A program made the position numbers and the translations under genes. DNA of 64,000 bases from Moniliella sp. 'wahieum' (Eukaryota > Basidiomycota > Moniliellomycetes > Moniliellales > Moniliellaceae), in contig RSEE01000010.1 in the NCBI GenBank assembly GCA_003971905.1, positions 620,001 to 684,000 of the forward strand. The letters are read 5' to 3'. This document shows, in pieces, positions 1 to 11,700 of the stretch (position 1 is the first letter of the stretch; each line of letters begins with the position of its first letter). The notes under the pieces were generated by a model. That model had not been told where the DNA came from. It ran no database searches and was given only the letters and a program-made list of their open reading frames with translations.

Positions 1-3000
1 GCCGGTATCGTCGCCAACAATGAGGGCCACAAGGGCGCCATTGCAGAGGATCCAGGCAAAGAGGAGGTTGGTACGAATGTTTTTGTAATTGTCCAGTTGG
101 AGTTGGGTTGGGTCGGGGCGGGGGCAGGCACGGGCGGGTTGAGTTGCAAGTTGTGCACTGCCTCGGCATACAAACTGTCCACATCGCGCTGGGTCGACGG
201 CAAGTCCACCCGTGCGATGGTTTGTCTTTGTTTGTCGTGGCCCGTGTCGTCTTGGCTCGTCGTAGGTCCGTGCCAGGCGCTTTGTTCTCCCCCTTGGTGC
301 CCCACGAAAGGTCGTGCAGGTACAAAAGGCATACACTTGGAGAATATTGACATAGGTACCGGTCATGATCAGGTATTGGGGAAAACTGGTAATGAGGTGA
401 AGCGGATCAAGGGCAATGATGCTGGCAACCACGTACACCCCCCACGTCAGCACCATAGCAGCAAGGGTTTGTCCGTACACGGACGAGGCGGAAATGTCCA
501 AGACGCGCGCACAAAGCAGAAGACGCTGCTACCAACATGTATGTTGTCACTGCCAAAAGACATAAAAGAGGTCAATTGGTTTGGTCCACATGAAGAAAGA
601 GGAAGGTAAATAGAAAACGTACAGACAGCAAAAATGGAAGCTGCCATTGTGTACTTCCATCGTGATGACTGGGGCCGATTCCCCAAAGAACAGACAAAAA
701 CGAGGCCCAAGGTGGCAATGTAAACATATTTGGTGATGGTGTTGAACACGCCAATTCCATGTAACTTGAGCTTGGGTTCCTCCAGTGCCGTGGTGATGAT
801 ACGGAAGAAGAGATAGAAGTTCCCGACTGACAGCCAGGAAACGATGAGGTCCAACACATGATACAAGTCCAGCACCAACAGCCAAAACTTGCGCAGCCAC
901 GAGTGCCCGGAGCGACACATCTGCCCCACATGACTCAGGGCATACATACCCGCAAAGAAGGAACCGTTGAGCCAGCGTCGTCGTTGGGAGATGAACTCGG
1001 CCAACCCGCTCGGTACGTCGGTCCAAGCCCTGGCTGACTTGACGTACTGCAACCTCCAGGCTGCCCTCGCCTTGGCCACCAACTCAAAGCATAAGATCCG
1101 ATCCTCAGCCAAGTACATGTTGGAAGTAAACACGTCCGGATTGTTTCCCAGCGGGTTCTCCCCAAGAAAGTATGAGCCGAGCGGCCCGCGACCATACTCG
1201 TCGTTGAGCAACGCCTGGTATCGGTATGCGGAGAACGCACCGGCAAAACCGACACAAAGCCAAACAGGGACTCGGTCGTCTTGTCGAGAATGTTGGAGAC
1301 TTTGTACTCAAAATTTTGAGATGAAACGAGGGGGTTGAGCAAAGACCAACCTAAGCCCCATTTGCCCTTGGGATCCGCACAAATCTCTCCGCACGCACCG
1401 CCCACCGAGGCGTTCTTGTCGAATGCCCGCCAGAGGTGGTAGATCGACTTGGGTTCGGGCCGCGTACCAGCATCGACCAAGACACACACATTGGGGTTGA
1501 GCGTCGGACAAAACGCCTCAAAGAACCAGCGATGGGAATTGATCTTTTTCAGATTCCGTTCTTTGAGACAAAACAGAATCTGGATAGGTACCACGCCTTT
1601 CTCTGCTCCCGAAAGCGCAGCTTTGGGTTCAAACTCAACTGGGTCGAATACTCAAACAGATGTGCCTCGACCGGCTGGTCGTCCACGGCACCCTGGGCGA
1701 TCCCATCTTGGTACACGCCCATGGCGCAAGGCAGTCTAGCACACGAGGATGCACATGGGCTCGCCCATCTGCAATAATGGCAACCACAACTTTTTTCCAT
1801 CCGTCGGGACCCCAGATGGGGGAACGCTTGAGGGAGCAAAGGTGCATAATGTTCTTCATCACTCCATGGAGTGTGCGCGTGAAAACTGAGTGCGGGTTAG
1901 TGGGCCAAATAACAAAACCGGGGCACGGAGTAAAAGCAACGTACGGACTTCATTCTCGTTGTACAGAGTGAGACAGATGAACAGTTCGGTTGGTCGGTGC
2001 ATCAGGGCCGAGCGGAGGGTATAGTGCTGCTCGACAAACTGGCGAGGATCGCAGGTCACCGCGTATAACGCATGCGCGTAAACTCGGTCGTGTGGCGCGG
2101 TACCAGCTCGAGCATACGGGAGGGGACAGGACAGTCGATCACCAAGTGGCCCTGGGTAAGACGCACCGACTTGTGGGTGAGCGCACGGCGCAAGCCGAAC
2201 CGTGCCTACATCAGCATACGAGTCGTGGGACTCGGTCTCGGCGTATTCCCCGCCCTCGTCAGTGTAGGCGCGGGTGGCATGCAAGCCGAGATAATCTTTC
2301 TCCTCTTCGCCCAAATAGTTGGTATGGGTGTAGGATGTGGGTGCGTCGTATCCTGAGCTGGAGTAAGCAGAGGGGTTCCAGTGCACCCCACCCTCGGCCT
2401 CGTCAGTAGGCATGTCAATCGCAGTTGAGAAGACGGGGGGCTGGCTCGACCAGCCTTGGCGCCGAGGAAGCGGGGCGGGCGTATGCGTGAAGCACGTTGC
2501 TGGCATCTTGCAAGCGCGAGCGCAGAACATCCAGGTCCACATCCGGCATCTCATCGTCCATGGCCTTGGGCAAATGCGCCAGCAATTCCTTCTCTTCGTC
2601 GATTGGGTCAGAGTGACGGGAAGGAGATTCTTCCGAGTAGGCGGTGAGGGTATACCCTTGGGAGGCCTGGCTGGCAGGCCCGCTTGGTGGCTCGCGGCCA
2701 AAGACCTGGGTATACGCCGAGAGTGGGTTCATCTCGGTGGGTGGCTGGCTGCCTCTCACAGAGGAAGGAACAGTTGGTGCGGATGCTGGTGCAGGAGGGG
2801 GGGCAGGAGGGGATGCAGATACGGGCGTTGCCTCATACACTACAGGCGCAGGCACAGGCTGATACACAGCAGGGGCCGGTGGTGGTTGATATGCCGCTGG
2901 AGCAGGCGATGGCTGGTATGCTGCTGGAGCAGGCGACGGCTGGTAGTGCCCCACTGGGGAACGCGCTGGCTCGTACACGGTAGGTGGCCGGGGCTGCGGT

Positions 3001-3396
3001 TGAGGCGCCAGTGTGGGGAGTGGCGCAGGTTCGTAGACGGCGGGGTATGAGTGTGGGCGCGGGGGGGGAGCGGCGGTGGCGGGGTAGGGCGCGGGATAAG
3101 CGAGGGGCTGGTATCCGGCTGCGGGGGGCGGAAATGGGGCTGGGGATGTGTAGATGGGAGAGTGCAAGGCAGGGGGCACCGGGGGAGCGGCCAAGGGTTC
3201 TGGCTGTGGCTCGTACACTGTGCGCCGAGCAGATGCGATGTTGTGGGACGCCGACGAGGCGGTGGGAGGGGCCAAAACCGAAGCGGAATATGGCGTTGCT
3301 GTCTGGGGCGGCTACCGGGAGGTGGGGGTAGGCGGCGTCCTGGATGCCGGGGGAGAGGTAGGCATGGTAGCCCCCCTGCGGCGGCGGGTTGGCCAT
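1..3396 (-). CDS. CHS: Chitin synthase (family 2 glycosyltransferase), C-terminus cut by window edge
   Basis: Plasma-membrane enzyme that polymerises UDP-GlcNAc into chitin. Reading leftwards from an ATG at 3396, the N-terminus is Pro-rich with repeated YEP/YQP units (about 2830-3270). It is followed by the chitin synthase N-terminal region ([16 protein letters not shown]) and the GT2 catalytic core (VLVDAGT, the catalytic QRRRW motif near 980, and SQNFEYK). Several transmembrane segments follow, then [10 protein letters not shown], the usual C-terminal signature. The last codons lie off the left edge. A 59-nt intron (1886-1944, GTACGT donor, CACTAACC branch site) splits NENE from the LHGVMKN block. 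A second intron lies near 555-625. At least five 1-base shifts break the frame, for example before [10 protein letters not shown], at [11 protein letters not shown] and after TRMRY. They look like sequence errors because both sides match the family. The order of domains fits a class I-III enzyme. Confidence 0.93.
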
Positions 3397-4948
3397 GTCG
3401 ATCGGACAGACAGACGGCAGAAGGACGGGCCAAACGACACAATCGCCGATGGGTCCAATGGAAGGAGGTGGCAGGGTCGAGGTGGAGTAAAGAGAGGGCG
3501 CCTTTGGCCGCTGCGGGATTGCCTAACGTTCTTTGCTTGGTGCCTGTCTACTACATAGGCCACCCACTACAGGTTGGGCCGCTGTGGGTTTCACAGCCGA
3601 GGGGAACGCCTTTGGTCTCCCTTCGATGCTATCATATCAGTGAGCGCCTCTGCCCACACCGTCTTGCACTGCCCACTCTGGCAGCTTCCATGGTGGTGAT
3701 CATGATTACTGAGTACGGCGCCAGCAGACCACAGGTAGCACACACCCAGCGCCCCACAGCACACACATCACGCCCACTGATGTTCTACCAAGGTAGTGAG
3801 GCACATGATCGCCATCTGCGCTTCCTACTGCTCCCCAATGCCTCGTCCTAACTGCTGTGCTGCTGCCGTCTTACCGTTCGGAACCTGCGGAGGGCCGGTG
3901 ACCGGTGGCCGGAGACTCGAGCGAAGCTAGCGAGTACTCTGTCTGAGTGCAGTTAGTCTTGGACCGAGTACCGGACTGTTGCTGTGCCCGCCAGGCGGGC
4001 TGGGAGGGCGACTGTGCTTTTGCGGACACTTGTCCCATCTCGGGTCTCACATCTCAACGCCACAGAAGGGCAAGATCCAGAAGGCGAAAGTGCTGCGGGT
4101 GGGCTCGAGTCGAAATGCATGACCATAGAACCTGCGTCAACAGTTCCGCCGCAGCTCAAAGCAAAGCCGGCGCGTATTACGTACCCCTTGCGCAGCGTGT
4201 AATTTCAATTGCCAGCCAGCAGACTCTGGCCCTAACAGACGCTGACCGGTGACCGTTGACCGTTGACCGCTGACCAGCTGATTTGCCTCAAGTGACTCAA
4301 GCAGTAGTCACTCTCGAGTCGGTACTCAGTAGGAAAAGCTGCACTGAAAAAGAAACCCTTCAGAACCCTCTCCTGGCCCCAGGCGTCGGATCATTTCATC
4401 ACAGTCGCATATATAGCAAGCCAACAGCGGACAACCACTTGGTAGCTTGCCCAGCTTATCTTCTTCAGCCGCTTGGGTCTGCCTCCATCCCTCACAGCTG
4501 TGGTCCACTCTAGAATCCATCATGTGTTTCCAAAAACAGATGTATATGAATGATGCGTATGTTCGTTTTGCCGAACGCGCTGTTTTCTTCCCAACAATCA
4601 ACACGTCCTGCGCGCCATACATCATTCTCATGTGTCCTTTCATAACTCCATGTCAGAGAGAAGCGATGTCCCTAACGGTCATGGTAGTCAGGGCAACGGT
4701 GAGAAAAAGGGAGGATACAAAACGAAAAAGAGAGATCAGGAGAAACAACACGCATCTTCGTAGATGAACGCAACGGAAGGGGATGCGAAGTGTGTGAAAA
4801 GTGCGAGCATCAAGGCGAAAACATAAAAACAGAAAACAGTGACTGATGAGGATGAGGCAATCAGGGTAATACATCCTCAACAATAATACCAGCTGTAATA
4901 GCTGTGAGCCACGCGAGCGGAGGATGGGTGAAGGAGAGAAGGTATATA
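3397..4948. other. Intergenic region with short recurring words
   Basis: About 1.5 kb between the chitin synthase start and the eIF4E stop codon. No credible gene is seen; the open frames here are short and uninformative. It contains GGTGACCGGTGG at about 3894-3910, a run of GACCGTT/GACCGGT units at 4241-4280 and a TACTCAGTA word at 4322-4330. All of these recur in other intergenic gaps. The right half is probably the eIF4E 3' flank. Confidence 0.6.
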
Positions 4949-5825
4949 TCAAACGACGATCTTGGATGACCGACGAACGTTCTTGCGTTCCCCGGCATCT
5001 TCGTGGCTCTGGAACTCGACCGAAGACCGGTCGGTGCCTAGGCCTAGGGTATTGACCTTGAACTGCTGTCCCACGTCGTAAGTGCGTCGTCCGATGCGGT
5101 CCGCATCCGCTTTGGCAGAGGGGGTGGCGTCCAACGGCGCCCTGGTCCAGACGGAGATACGGTAAAACGTAGGCCGAACAGCCAGGGCCACGCCGGTGAC
5201 CGCACTCGGTTCGTCTAGGCTAACGGCAGGTCGAGAACCCACGGGAAAGGGTAGATCGAGCGTCTCCCCAATCGCTCCCAGCATTGTTTTTAGCCAGAAA
5301 TTGTCAATCATGCTGAGATACTTGTTGTGGGGGAACTGGACCACCCACGACCCCCCTCCTACGTTGGCTGGGTCTTCCCAAGCAGGCTGGACGCCGTCGC
5401 GGAAGAGGTAGTAGGTAGCCCTTTGGGTCTGCTTAGAGGGGGGTGGAATGTCAAAGTACAGACTAATGTATGTCTACTAGGTCAGTGTGATCGAGGGGCC
5501 AAAAAGGAGGAACACACGCATACACATAGAAGGCCTCAACGCTGTCCACGTCGGCCACTTTGTCCATGCTCTGGCCCCAATGGGACGACGTGACCTTGCG
5601 AGTGGCAGCGTGCGGCGTATCGGAATAGAGGGTCCAGGTGGAGGCAAGCGGGTGCTTGGCAGTATAGTGGACAGGGTCGTCAAAAATGGTCAGTGGGTGC
5701 GATGTGCGTTGGGTTGCATCGTGAGGAGAGGTAGAGGCGCCGGATGCGGGGACATGCGGCTGGACATCGTCGTGGGCGTGGGGGGTGGAGATGGAGAGGT
5801 GGGGCTTGGGCGGAAGGGGGACCAT
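4949..5825 (-). CDS. Translation initiation factor eIF4E (mRNA cap-binding protein)
   Basis: Cytoplasmic protein that binds the m7G cap and recruits eIF4G to start translation. Two exons (5825-5524 and 5462-4949) join across a 61-nt intron (GTATGC donor, TTAG acceptor). They give an uninterrupted frame of about 271 residues. Family motifs appear in order: HPLASTWTLYSD (first cap/eIF4G region), SHWGQSMDKV, YYLFRDGVQPAWED (the Trp-Glu pair that stacks on and hydrogen-bonds the cap), GGGSWVV, FWLKTMLGAIGE and RISVWTR, ending with a VEFQSHEDA-like tail. The key tryptophans are present. The start MVPLPPKP gives a Pro/Ser/Thr-rich N-terminal extension of about 50 residues, common in fungi. It is one of the few genes here without any frameshift. 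It could be a 4E-like paralogue rather than the main factor. Confidence 0.93.
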
Positions 5826-6156
5826 GGCGGGGGGCAGGCTGGGCAGGTCGAGGGGGATGGTGGGTGGGGGATGGAGGAGAGGCTGGGATGCGGGCGGCCG
5901 AGGCGATGCAGGGGGGGGCGGTGGGGCGCGGATCCCCGGGGGTGGGCAGGGGCGCTAGGCACTAGTCCAGTCCTCGAGCTGCCGCTTCCTATGTTAAAGC
6001 ACGACTGCCTCGCTCGGCTCCACTCGCAAATGAAAGTTGCAATCCCCACCCCGCAGCACCACAGGGCGCAGGCCGATGACCGCTGACCTGTCCAGTCCCT
6101 CCTTCCCGCGGAGGCCGCCCGCCAGTCTACGCTGCGACAGACAACCACCTGCCCCC
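5826..6156. promoter_or_regulatory. Divergent promoter between eIF4E and the Smr gene
   Basis: A 331-bp gap between oppositely oriented start codons. The eIF4E-proximal half is strongly purine-rich on the plus strand (GGGG/GGTGG runs, 5760-5960), which is a pyrimidine tract in the eIF4E leader. No clear TATA box was seen. Confidence 0.5.
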
Positions 6157-8024
6157 ATGCCCATCGACCCGCAGTTCTTCAACCAGGCCATTAGCATCGC
6201 TGGCGGCCTCTTCAAAGTACGAGCAGCAGCACCAAGGCTCCGGCGCCTCCACCGGCAATGGCTCCGGCCATGGCAACGGCAATGATAATGGCAATGGTCA
6301 GAACGCTGCTCAGGGGCAAGGCGACAACCCGCTCGGGGGCCTGCTCAACTCGTTTCTCGGCGGGCAGCAACAACATGGCAACTCTCAACCTGGCGGGAAT
6401 GGGGGTGCCCTAGATGGGGGGAACCCCCTCGGTGCGTTGGTTGGTGCTTTCCTGGGCGGCCAGAGCCAGGGTCCGAGCCAAGGCGGGGGCGGAGGCCAGA
6501 ACCAGGACCAGTACCAGAGCCAGCACCAGAACCAGGGCCAGTACCAGAACCAGAACCAAACCAGAACCAGGGCCAAAACCAAAACCAGAACCAGGGCCAA
6601 AACCTACCAGAACCACGGCCAACACCAACAGAGCGGGGGGCCTCAGCGGCCCCAATATGGTCACAGTCAGGGACAGGGCCAACAGGACGGTGGCTATTCA
6701 GCTCATCAATCCCGCCCACAAGGATTTCAAGGTCAAGAGAACGAGAGCTACTCGGGCGGGGGCTATGGTCAGAGCCAAAGTGGCTATGGAGGCAACCCAA
6801 ACCACTATGGAAGCAACGCAGGTAACTACGGAGGCAACCCAGGCAACTATGGGGGCAACCAAGGTAACTATGGGGGCAGCCAAGGCAACTATGGGGGCAG
6901 CCAAGGCATATGGGGGCAACCAAGACGAGTTCGCGAGCAATCACAGTTACGAACACGAGAAGGAGCACCACCACAAGAAGCATCACAAAGAGCAAGAGCA
7001 AGAGCAAGAGCAAGAGCAAGAGCAAGAGCAAGAGCAAGAGCAAGAGCAGGAGCAAGGCAACGAAGAGGGTGGGTACAGCTCCGAGGGGAAGAAGCATGGA
7101 AAGGACCACGGGGGTGAGCATTCCAAGAAGCATCACAAGGACGAGGAGCGGTACTCGAACCAAGGGTACCAAGGTGGCCAAAGTGCATACCAGGAATCCG
7201 AGGGTACCTACGGTGCTTACGCTGCACCAGCCTCGGGCCAGTCGCGCCCCGCCAAGCATGGGAAGCACACGGAGGAAGAACCGTCGTCGTTTGGTCAAGC
7301 ACAGAGCACGGGAACAGGGTACGATGCGGCCTCCTACGGCGCTTCGTCCCACGTCGTGTCTGGGGCCGGTGCGCTGGGTTCGGGTTCGGATACGTGGCCC
7401 GACGCACCACCTTCCTGGCACGCCGCGGCGCAGGGCAAGATTGTGGAGCCCAAGGCGGATTATGGAGACAATCAAAAGAACAGTTCTGATCCGCAGTACC
7501 GTTCGTGGCGGGACGAGGCGCGGCGCGAAGGGGACTTGATGGCCCAGGCGTTTGACCAATCCAAAGAGGCGTATTCCTCGGGAGATGGCGCACGGGCCAA
7601 GGACCTGTCCAACCAAGGTCATGCCCACCAGACTCGACGGGACCAACTCAATCAGCAAGCTGCTCGTTGGATTTTCCAGGCCAACAACCAAGATTCCGGG
7701 TCGAACGAGGTGGACCTGCATGGTCTGTTTGTCAAGGAGGCACTGGAAGTGACGCAGCAGGCGATTGCCGAGGCGCGTCGCCGGAAGCTGGATGTGCTGC
7801 GCGTAATTGTAGGTCAGGGGGAGCACTCCCAAGGCCATGTGGCTAAGATCCAACCGGCGGTGGAACAGTTGATGTCGGACGAGCACCTTAGTGCCTCGCT
7901 GGATGAGCATAATCGCGGTGTTGTTCTTGTCCATCTGCAGGGCGAGCAGGGAGAGTACTCCTCGGCCTCGAGCCGCGAGCTGTCGCGCTCGTTGGAGAAC
8001 AACAATGCCTGCATCATCATGTAG
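6157..8024 (+). CDS. DUF1771/Smr-domain protein with Q/N/G-rich N-terminus and C-terminal CaaX box
   Basis: The C-terminal part reads as a DUF1771 helix pair (YRSWRDEARREG, AYSSGDGARAKDLSNQG). A Smr domain follows, with VDLHGL and VIVGQGEHSQG; Smr domains bind or cleave nucleic acid in MutS2 and related proteins. The first about 350 residues are low complexity: NQ/QNQ repeats, YGGN(P/Q)GN repeats and an EQEQ stretch encoded by a hexanucleotide repeat, typical of prion-like RNA-binding proteins. The protein ends in CIIM before TAG (8022-8024), a good CaaX prenylation signal, which would tether it to a membrane. The start MPIDPQFFNQAISIAGG is chosen because it precedes the Gly/Gln-rich frame, which it joins after a 1-base shift near 6218. 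The role is not known; RNA-related membrane-linked function is inference. Confidence 0.85.
6780..6911 (+). repeat. In-frame YGGN-type repeats
   Basis: Near-identical 18 to 21-bp units coding (N/Q)GNYGG(N/S) are repeated at least six times within the Smr protein's N-terminal region. Only synonymous and N/S or P/Q changes separate them. Confidence 0.85.
6989..7054 (+). repeat. AGAGCA hexanucleotide tandem repeat (codes Glu-Gln)
   Basis: About ten copies of AGAGCA/AAGAGC lie inside the Smr gene, coding an alternating Glu-Gln run. It is likely length-variable. Confidence 0.9.
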
Positions 8025-8719
8025 GCTCTTTCGACCCCCTTACCCCTATTGCATCTTTTCACGTCCTCTAGCCTCCGCGATGGCCTTTAGTAGCAGTCCA
8101 TTCCTGAATGCGATCCATCAGGAGCGATTTGCAACCGATCTTGGCGCCTGGGGCTACAAAAAGATCATTGGATATTGATCTGGGTCAGCGGCAAGGTATC
8201 CTCTTCCGGCTCGGGCACGTGAGTGGGGGTACGGGAGGTAAGAACACTGATGAGTACGTTCCAAAACAAAGAGATGAGGTAAATAGACACCACACGGTTG
8301 GGTGGGCGCAACTATCAACTATGAAGTCCATCGTGTTGATTGGACGGGGATCTAGATCGACCACAGGGGTCACGAGTGGGCGATGACGGACCGGGATTAT
8401 TGGCAGCCTTGACTTGGGCGTGGGCTGCCGTAGTAGTAGTGCGTGCCTGCAGCGCCGCCGAGGTCCAACTGTTCATGTCTAAATAAGCCAATCGACGACC
8501 AACAGGTGGGACCAAAGCCCAATGCAACACACTCACAGTATACTGATCTGCCCAACCCAAGTGGGCGCGTGTCTGGGGCTCCTAATGGGAGGTTCCTAAT
8601 GGGAGGTGCTATTACCGCGGTATAAAATGTCTCCCTGCACCCGATACCACGCTATGCTATGCTATGCACCCAGTCCATCAGCCTTTCAATGTGGTACATA
8701 TATAATTCCCCGTCAGGCC
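8025..8719. other. Convergent 3' region, possible last small exon of the GATA gene
   Basis: Lies between the stop of the Smr gene and the last clear exon of the minus-strand GATA gene. A GTAAGT donor on the minus strand near 8725, followed by a possible TGAACAG acceptor near 8475, suggests that a short final exon of the GATA gene may lie at about 8400-8470. Nothing else is recognised. Confidence 0.4.
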
Positions 8720-11700
8720 TCACTTACCGATCCTTCCCCAGCCGGGGTGGCAGCTGGCACAGCGGTTGGCACAGCGACCGGCACTGAGGTCGTGGCTGGG
8801 GGGGGCACGGCGGAAACAGCAACCGTCCCGGCCTCCGCCGTGGCCGGGGCGCCACCGCCTTGGGCGCTGGCTTGACCTCCATTTTCGTCGTGGAGCTGGG
8901 CCGCCTGGGCATGCTGTTCGGCGATCAGCTGATCTTGCCGCGGCGGCACAGGGTGCTCCGGGACGACCAACCGGCCAATCTTCCAGCGCGAGCCACGCAT
9001 TGCACAACGTGCTCAGCCCGTGCGGCCCACGCCGCCACATGGGCGTGTGCAGCGTCCCGCACGCATAACACGATTTGCGTGTCCCGTCGGATTGTGAGTG
9101 GGGACGTGACGCGTTCGTCGTTTCTTGGGCAAATGCTCCCCCGCCGGCGCGGTGCGCGGCACAGCGCGCGTCGGGGATTTGGTCCGCCGCCGCCCTACTG
9201 CCGGAGGCGAATAGGTGACTTTGCGCGGTGCATACCGGTCTCGCTGGTTGTGGAGATGGTGTTCGAGCCCGTCGGGAAGACATAGGTCGGACGCCAAAGG
9301 CAGAGTACCCAATGGATCCAGTTGTGCCCCGGTGGGACCTGCTGAACGAGCCCGCTTAAGCTGAGCAACAAAATTCCGCGATACGCACTCCACCAACGTT
9401 TGGGACAGTGGGGGCTCCCTTTCTTGCCCTGCGGGCAAGCTGTCCACCACCACATCCAGGCAGGACCTCAGGCTCATCGGCTCGGGAGTTGAGAAGCTCC
9501 ACCAGCTTGGGAGAGCGATAGCTGGGTGCAGCAAACGCATCAAAAAACTTCCAGAGCTCCGAGCGGGCCCCTTCACCCCGTCGGCGATCCTTCTCCTTGT
9601 CGCCCACAGCGGGTCTGATTTTCCAACTGACAGGGAAAAGGTCGTGCTGGTTCAGCTTGTCCCCCTCGGGGCGCGGCGAATGGGATGCTGCATCGTGGGA
9701 GGAGTCAACAGAGGATGACGTTGGTTCTTTGGCCACCTGTTCCCCCGCCACACCAAAAAGCGCATCAACCTTGTCCACGACGGGGGCCGAGTCAGAGCCC
9801 ATGGATGGCGCCAAAAGGACAGAGTCAACTCTTCTTGTGGCTTGCCCTCCCCGCGAGCCCGCTCACATACCGCTCGCCACAATGGCAAAACATACCGGAC
9901 TGTGGGGTTTTCGCGAAACTCAAATAGCAGAACTGGGGTACCAGGATCGGGAGAGGGGAGGGCTTGGACGGCGGCGCGTCTGGCGCGGTACCTGCCGGTG
10001 CATCAGGTGCTACCGCCTCAGGGGACATAGCCTGAGTGGGGCCCGCCGAACCGTGAGAAGTAGATCCTTCTACCCTGCTTGTTGTGGTGGATCCCGCAGT
10101 CTGAGTTGACGGCGCAGGCCCGGCGGCCAACGTTGAAGGAGGTAACACCGCTGCACCGGGGGGAGAAACAGGAGCAGGTGAGGGGTGAGCTGGGGGGGGC
10201 AGAGCCGTAGGAGACACTGGTCGAGCAGGGACGGGACATCGTCCAGAGCCGGGCGACTCTAGAAGGTCGAGAAACTCGTCCGACAAGTGACTGCTGTCTT
10301 CCTGCGCAGGCGCATTGGCAGCAACAGTAGCACCGGGTGCAGAAGCCGACGGGATGCTGAGTTCCGTCGGCGTAGACACAGGAGCGGGTGCTGGTATCGG
10401 TTGAGGCGGGAGCGCGGATGTTGCAGCGGGCAGTGGCAGGGAGGCCGGTCCGGGCACTTGAGGAGCCATTACAGGCGGTCGGGGGAGATGGACCGTCTGC
10501 GTGGGAGCTGGCGCGGGAGCTGGCGCAGGAGCTGGCGCAGGAGCTGGCGCAGGAACTGGCGCAGGAGCTGACGCGGGAGCTGGTGCGGGAGCTGGAGGCA
10601 AAGGCACCGAGGGCCCCTGAGCAGAACGGGGGAGGGGAGGACGGGGGAGGGGAGGACGGGGGAGGGCGCCGGGCGGCAGGGCTGGAGTCGGATGAGAGCC
10701 TGGTGGAGCTGGAGTCGGTGCCAGCGACGTGGCAGGCAGACGTTGTTCCTGCTTTAGTTCTTCGGTGATAGACTGGATATGTTGGCCCAGCACTCTGAGT
10801 TCCTGGGCAGAAGCTTTCCCGGCAGCAGCAGCATGCAACAAAGCCTGCAGGCCAGGGTTGGTTGCTGCGCGCAGGTTGATTCTTGTAACCAAGTTGGGGT
10901 CAATATTGGGTGCTGCTACAGCCGGCGCCGAGGAGCGGAGCGAGGCAGTGGCGGAAGGACGCGGCGCTGGTGGGCGGGAAGGATAGGTGGCTCGTGCGGA
11001 TGCGGGGAGGGGAGTGCCCGCACCAAAGCCGAGCCGGGGCGGAGGAGGGGCCTTGGGTTTCTTGGGCTTCGGGACACGTGCCTTGCGCTCCCCTCCGGCC
11101 TCGGCCGGGGTTGATTTGCGCTTGCGTGGTTTTGCCGCGGGCCCCGTCGCGGTAGTGGAGGTGGTCGCAGGCCGGGTAGGTGGGGATCCCGCTCGAGGCG
11201 CGAGGTGCGAGCCGGATTCGCGGACAGGAACACCAAATCCGGGCGCCGGTGGACCGCAGCGCCAAAAGCGTGTATGAACAAAGATATGGGGACCAATCTC
11301 CACGTCCGCCACACCCAGCGAGGTGAGGATCCATCCCGTGTCCATAAGACGCGCAATGTCTACATGTTTTGAGGCGGGGGGCAAGCCCAGCAACGCTGGC
11401 GGAAGGTTGGGGTTGAATACGTTGACAGTGGCCCGGGCGCGTCGAGTCCAGGGGGTGTAAAAGGAGTGGAGATGGGCCAGGCGGGATTGGCGCAGAGCCT
11501 GGAAAACCACCATCCTATACGAAACAATGTGAGTACTCGGACTAGGGGAACTGGGGGAGACAGCGGGGGGGTGGGGGGGACGCGTACCGATCAGCCTCGC
11601 TCAACGACTGGGGTCGGGGTGCTGTGCTCCGCTCCGTGTCCTCCAGACTACTCAAGTCCGAGTCGTCCGATTCGGCAATAGCAGAGGAGAGGCCGGGTGC

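Noticed and set aside
6345-7934. A 529-codon open frame on the minus strand
   Set aside because: It is the antisense shadow of the repeat-rich Smr gene; its Leu/Val runs are the complement of the Glu-Gln and Asn-Gln repeats.
9825-11513. Possible separate secreted or structural Pro-Ala protein
   Set aside because: The frame continues from the upstream exon through a plausible intron and leads towards the GATA finger, so it is treated as part of that gene.
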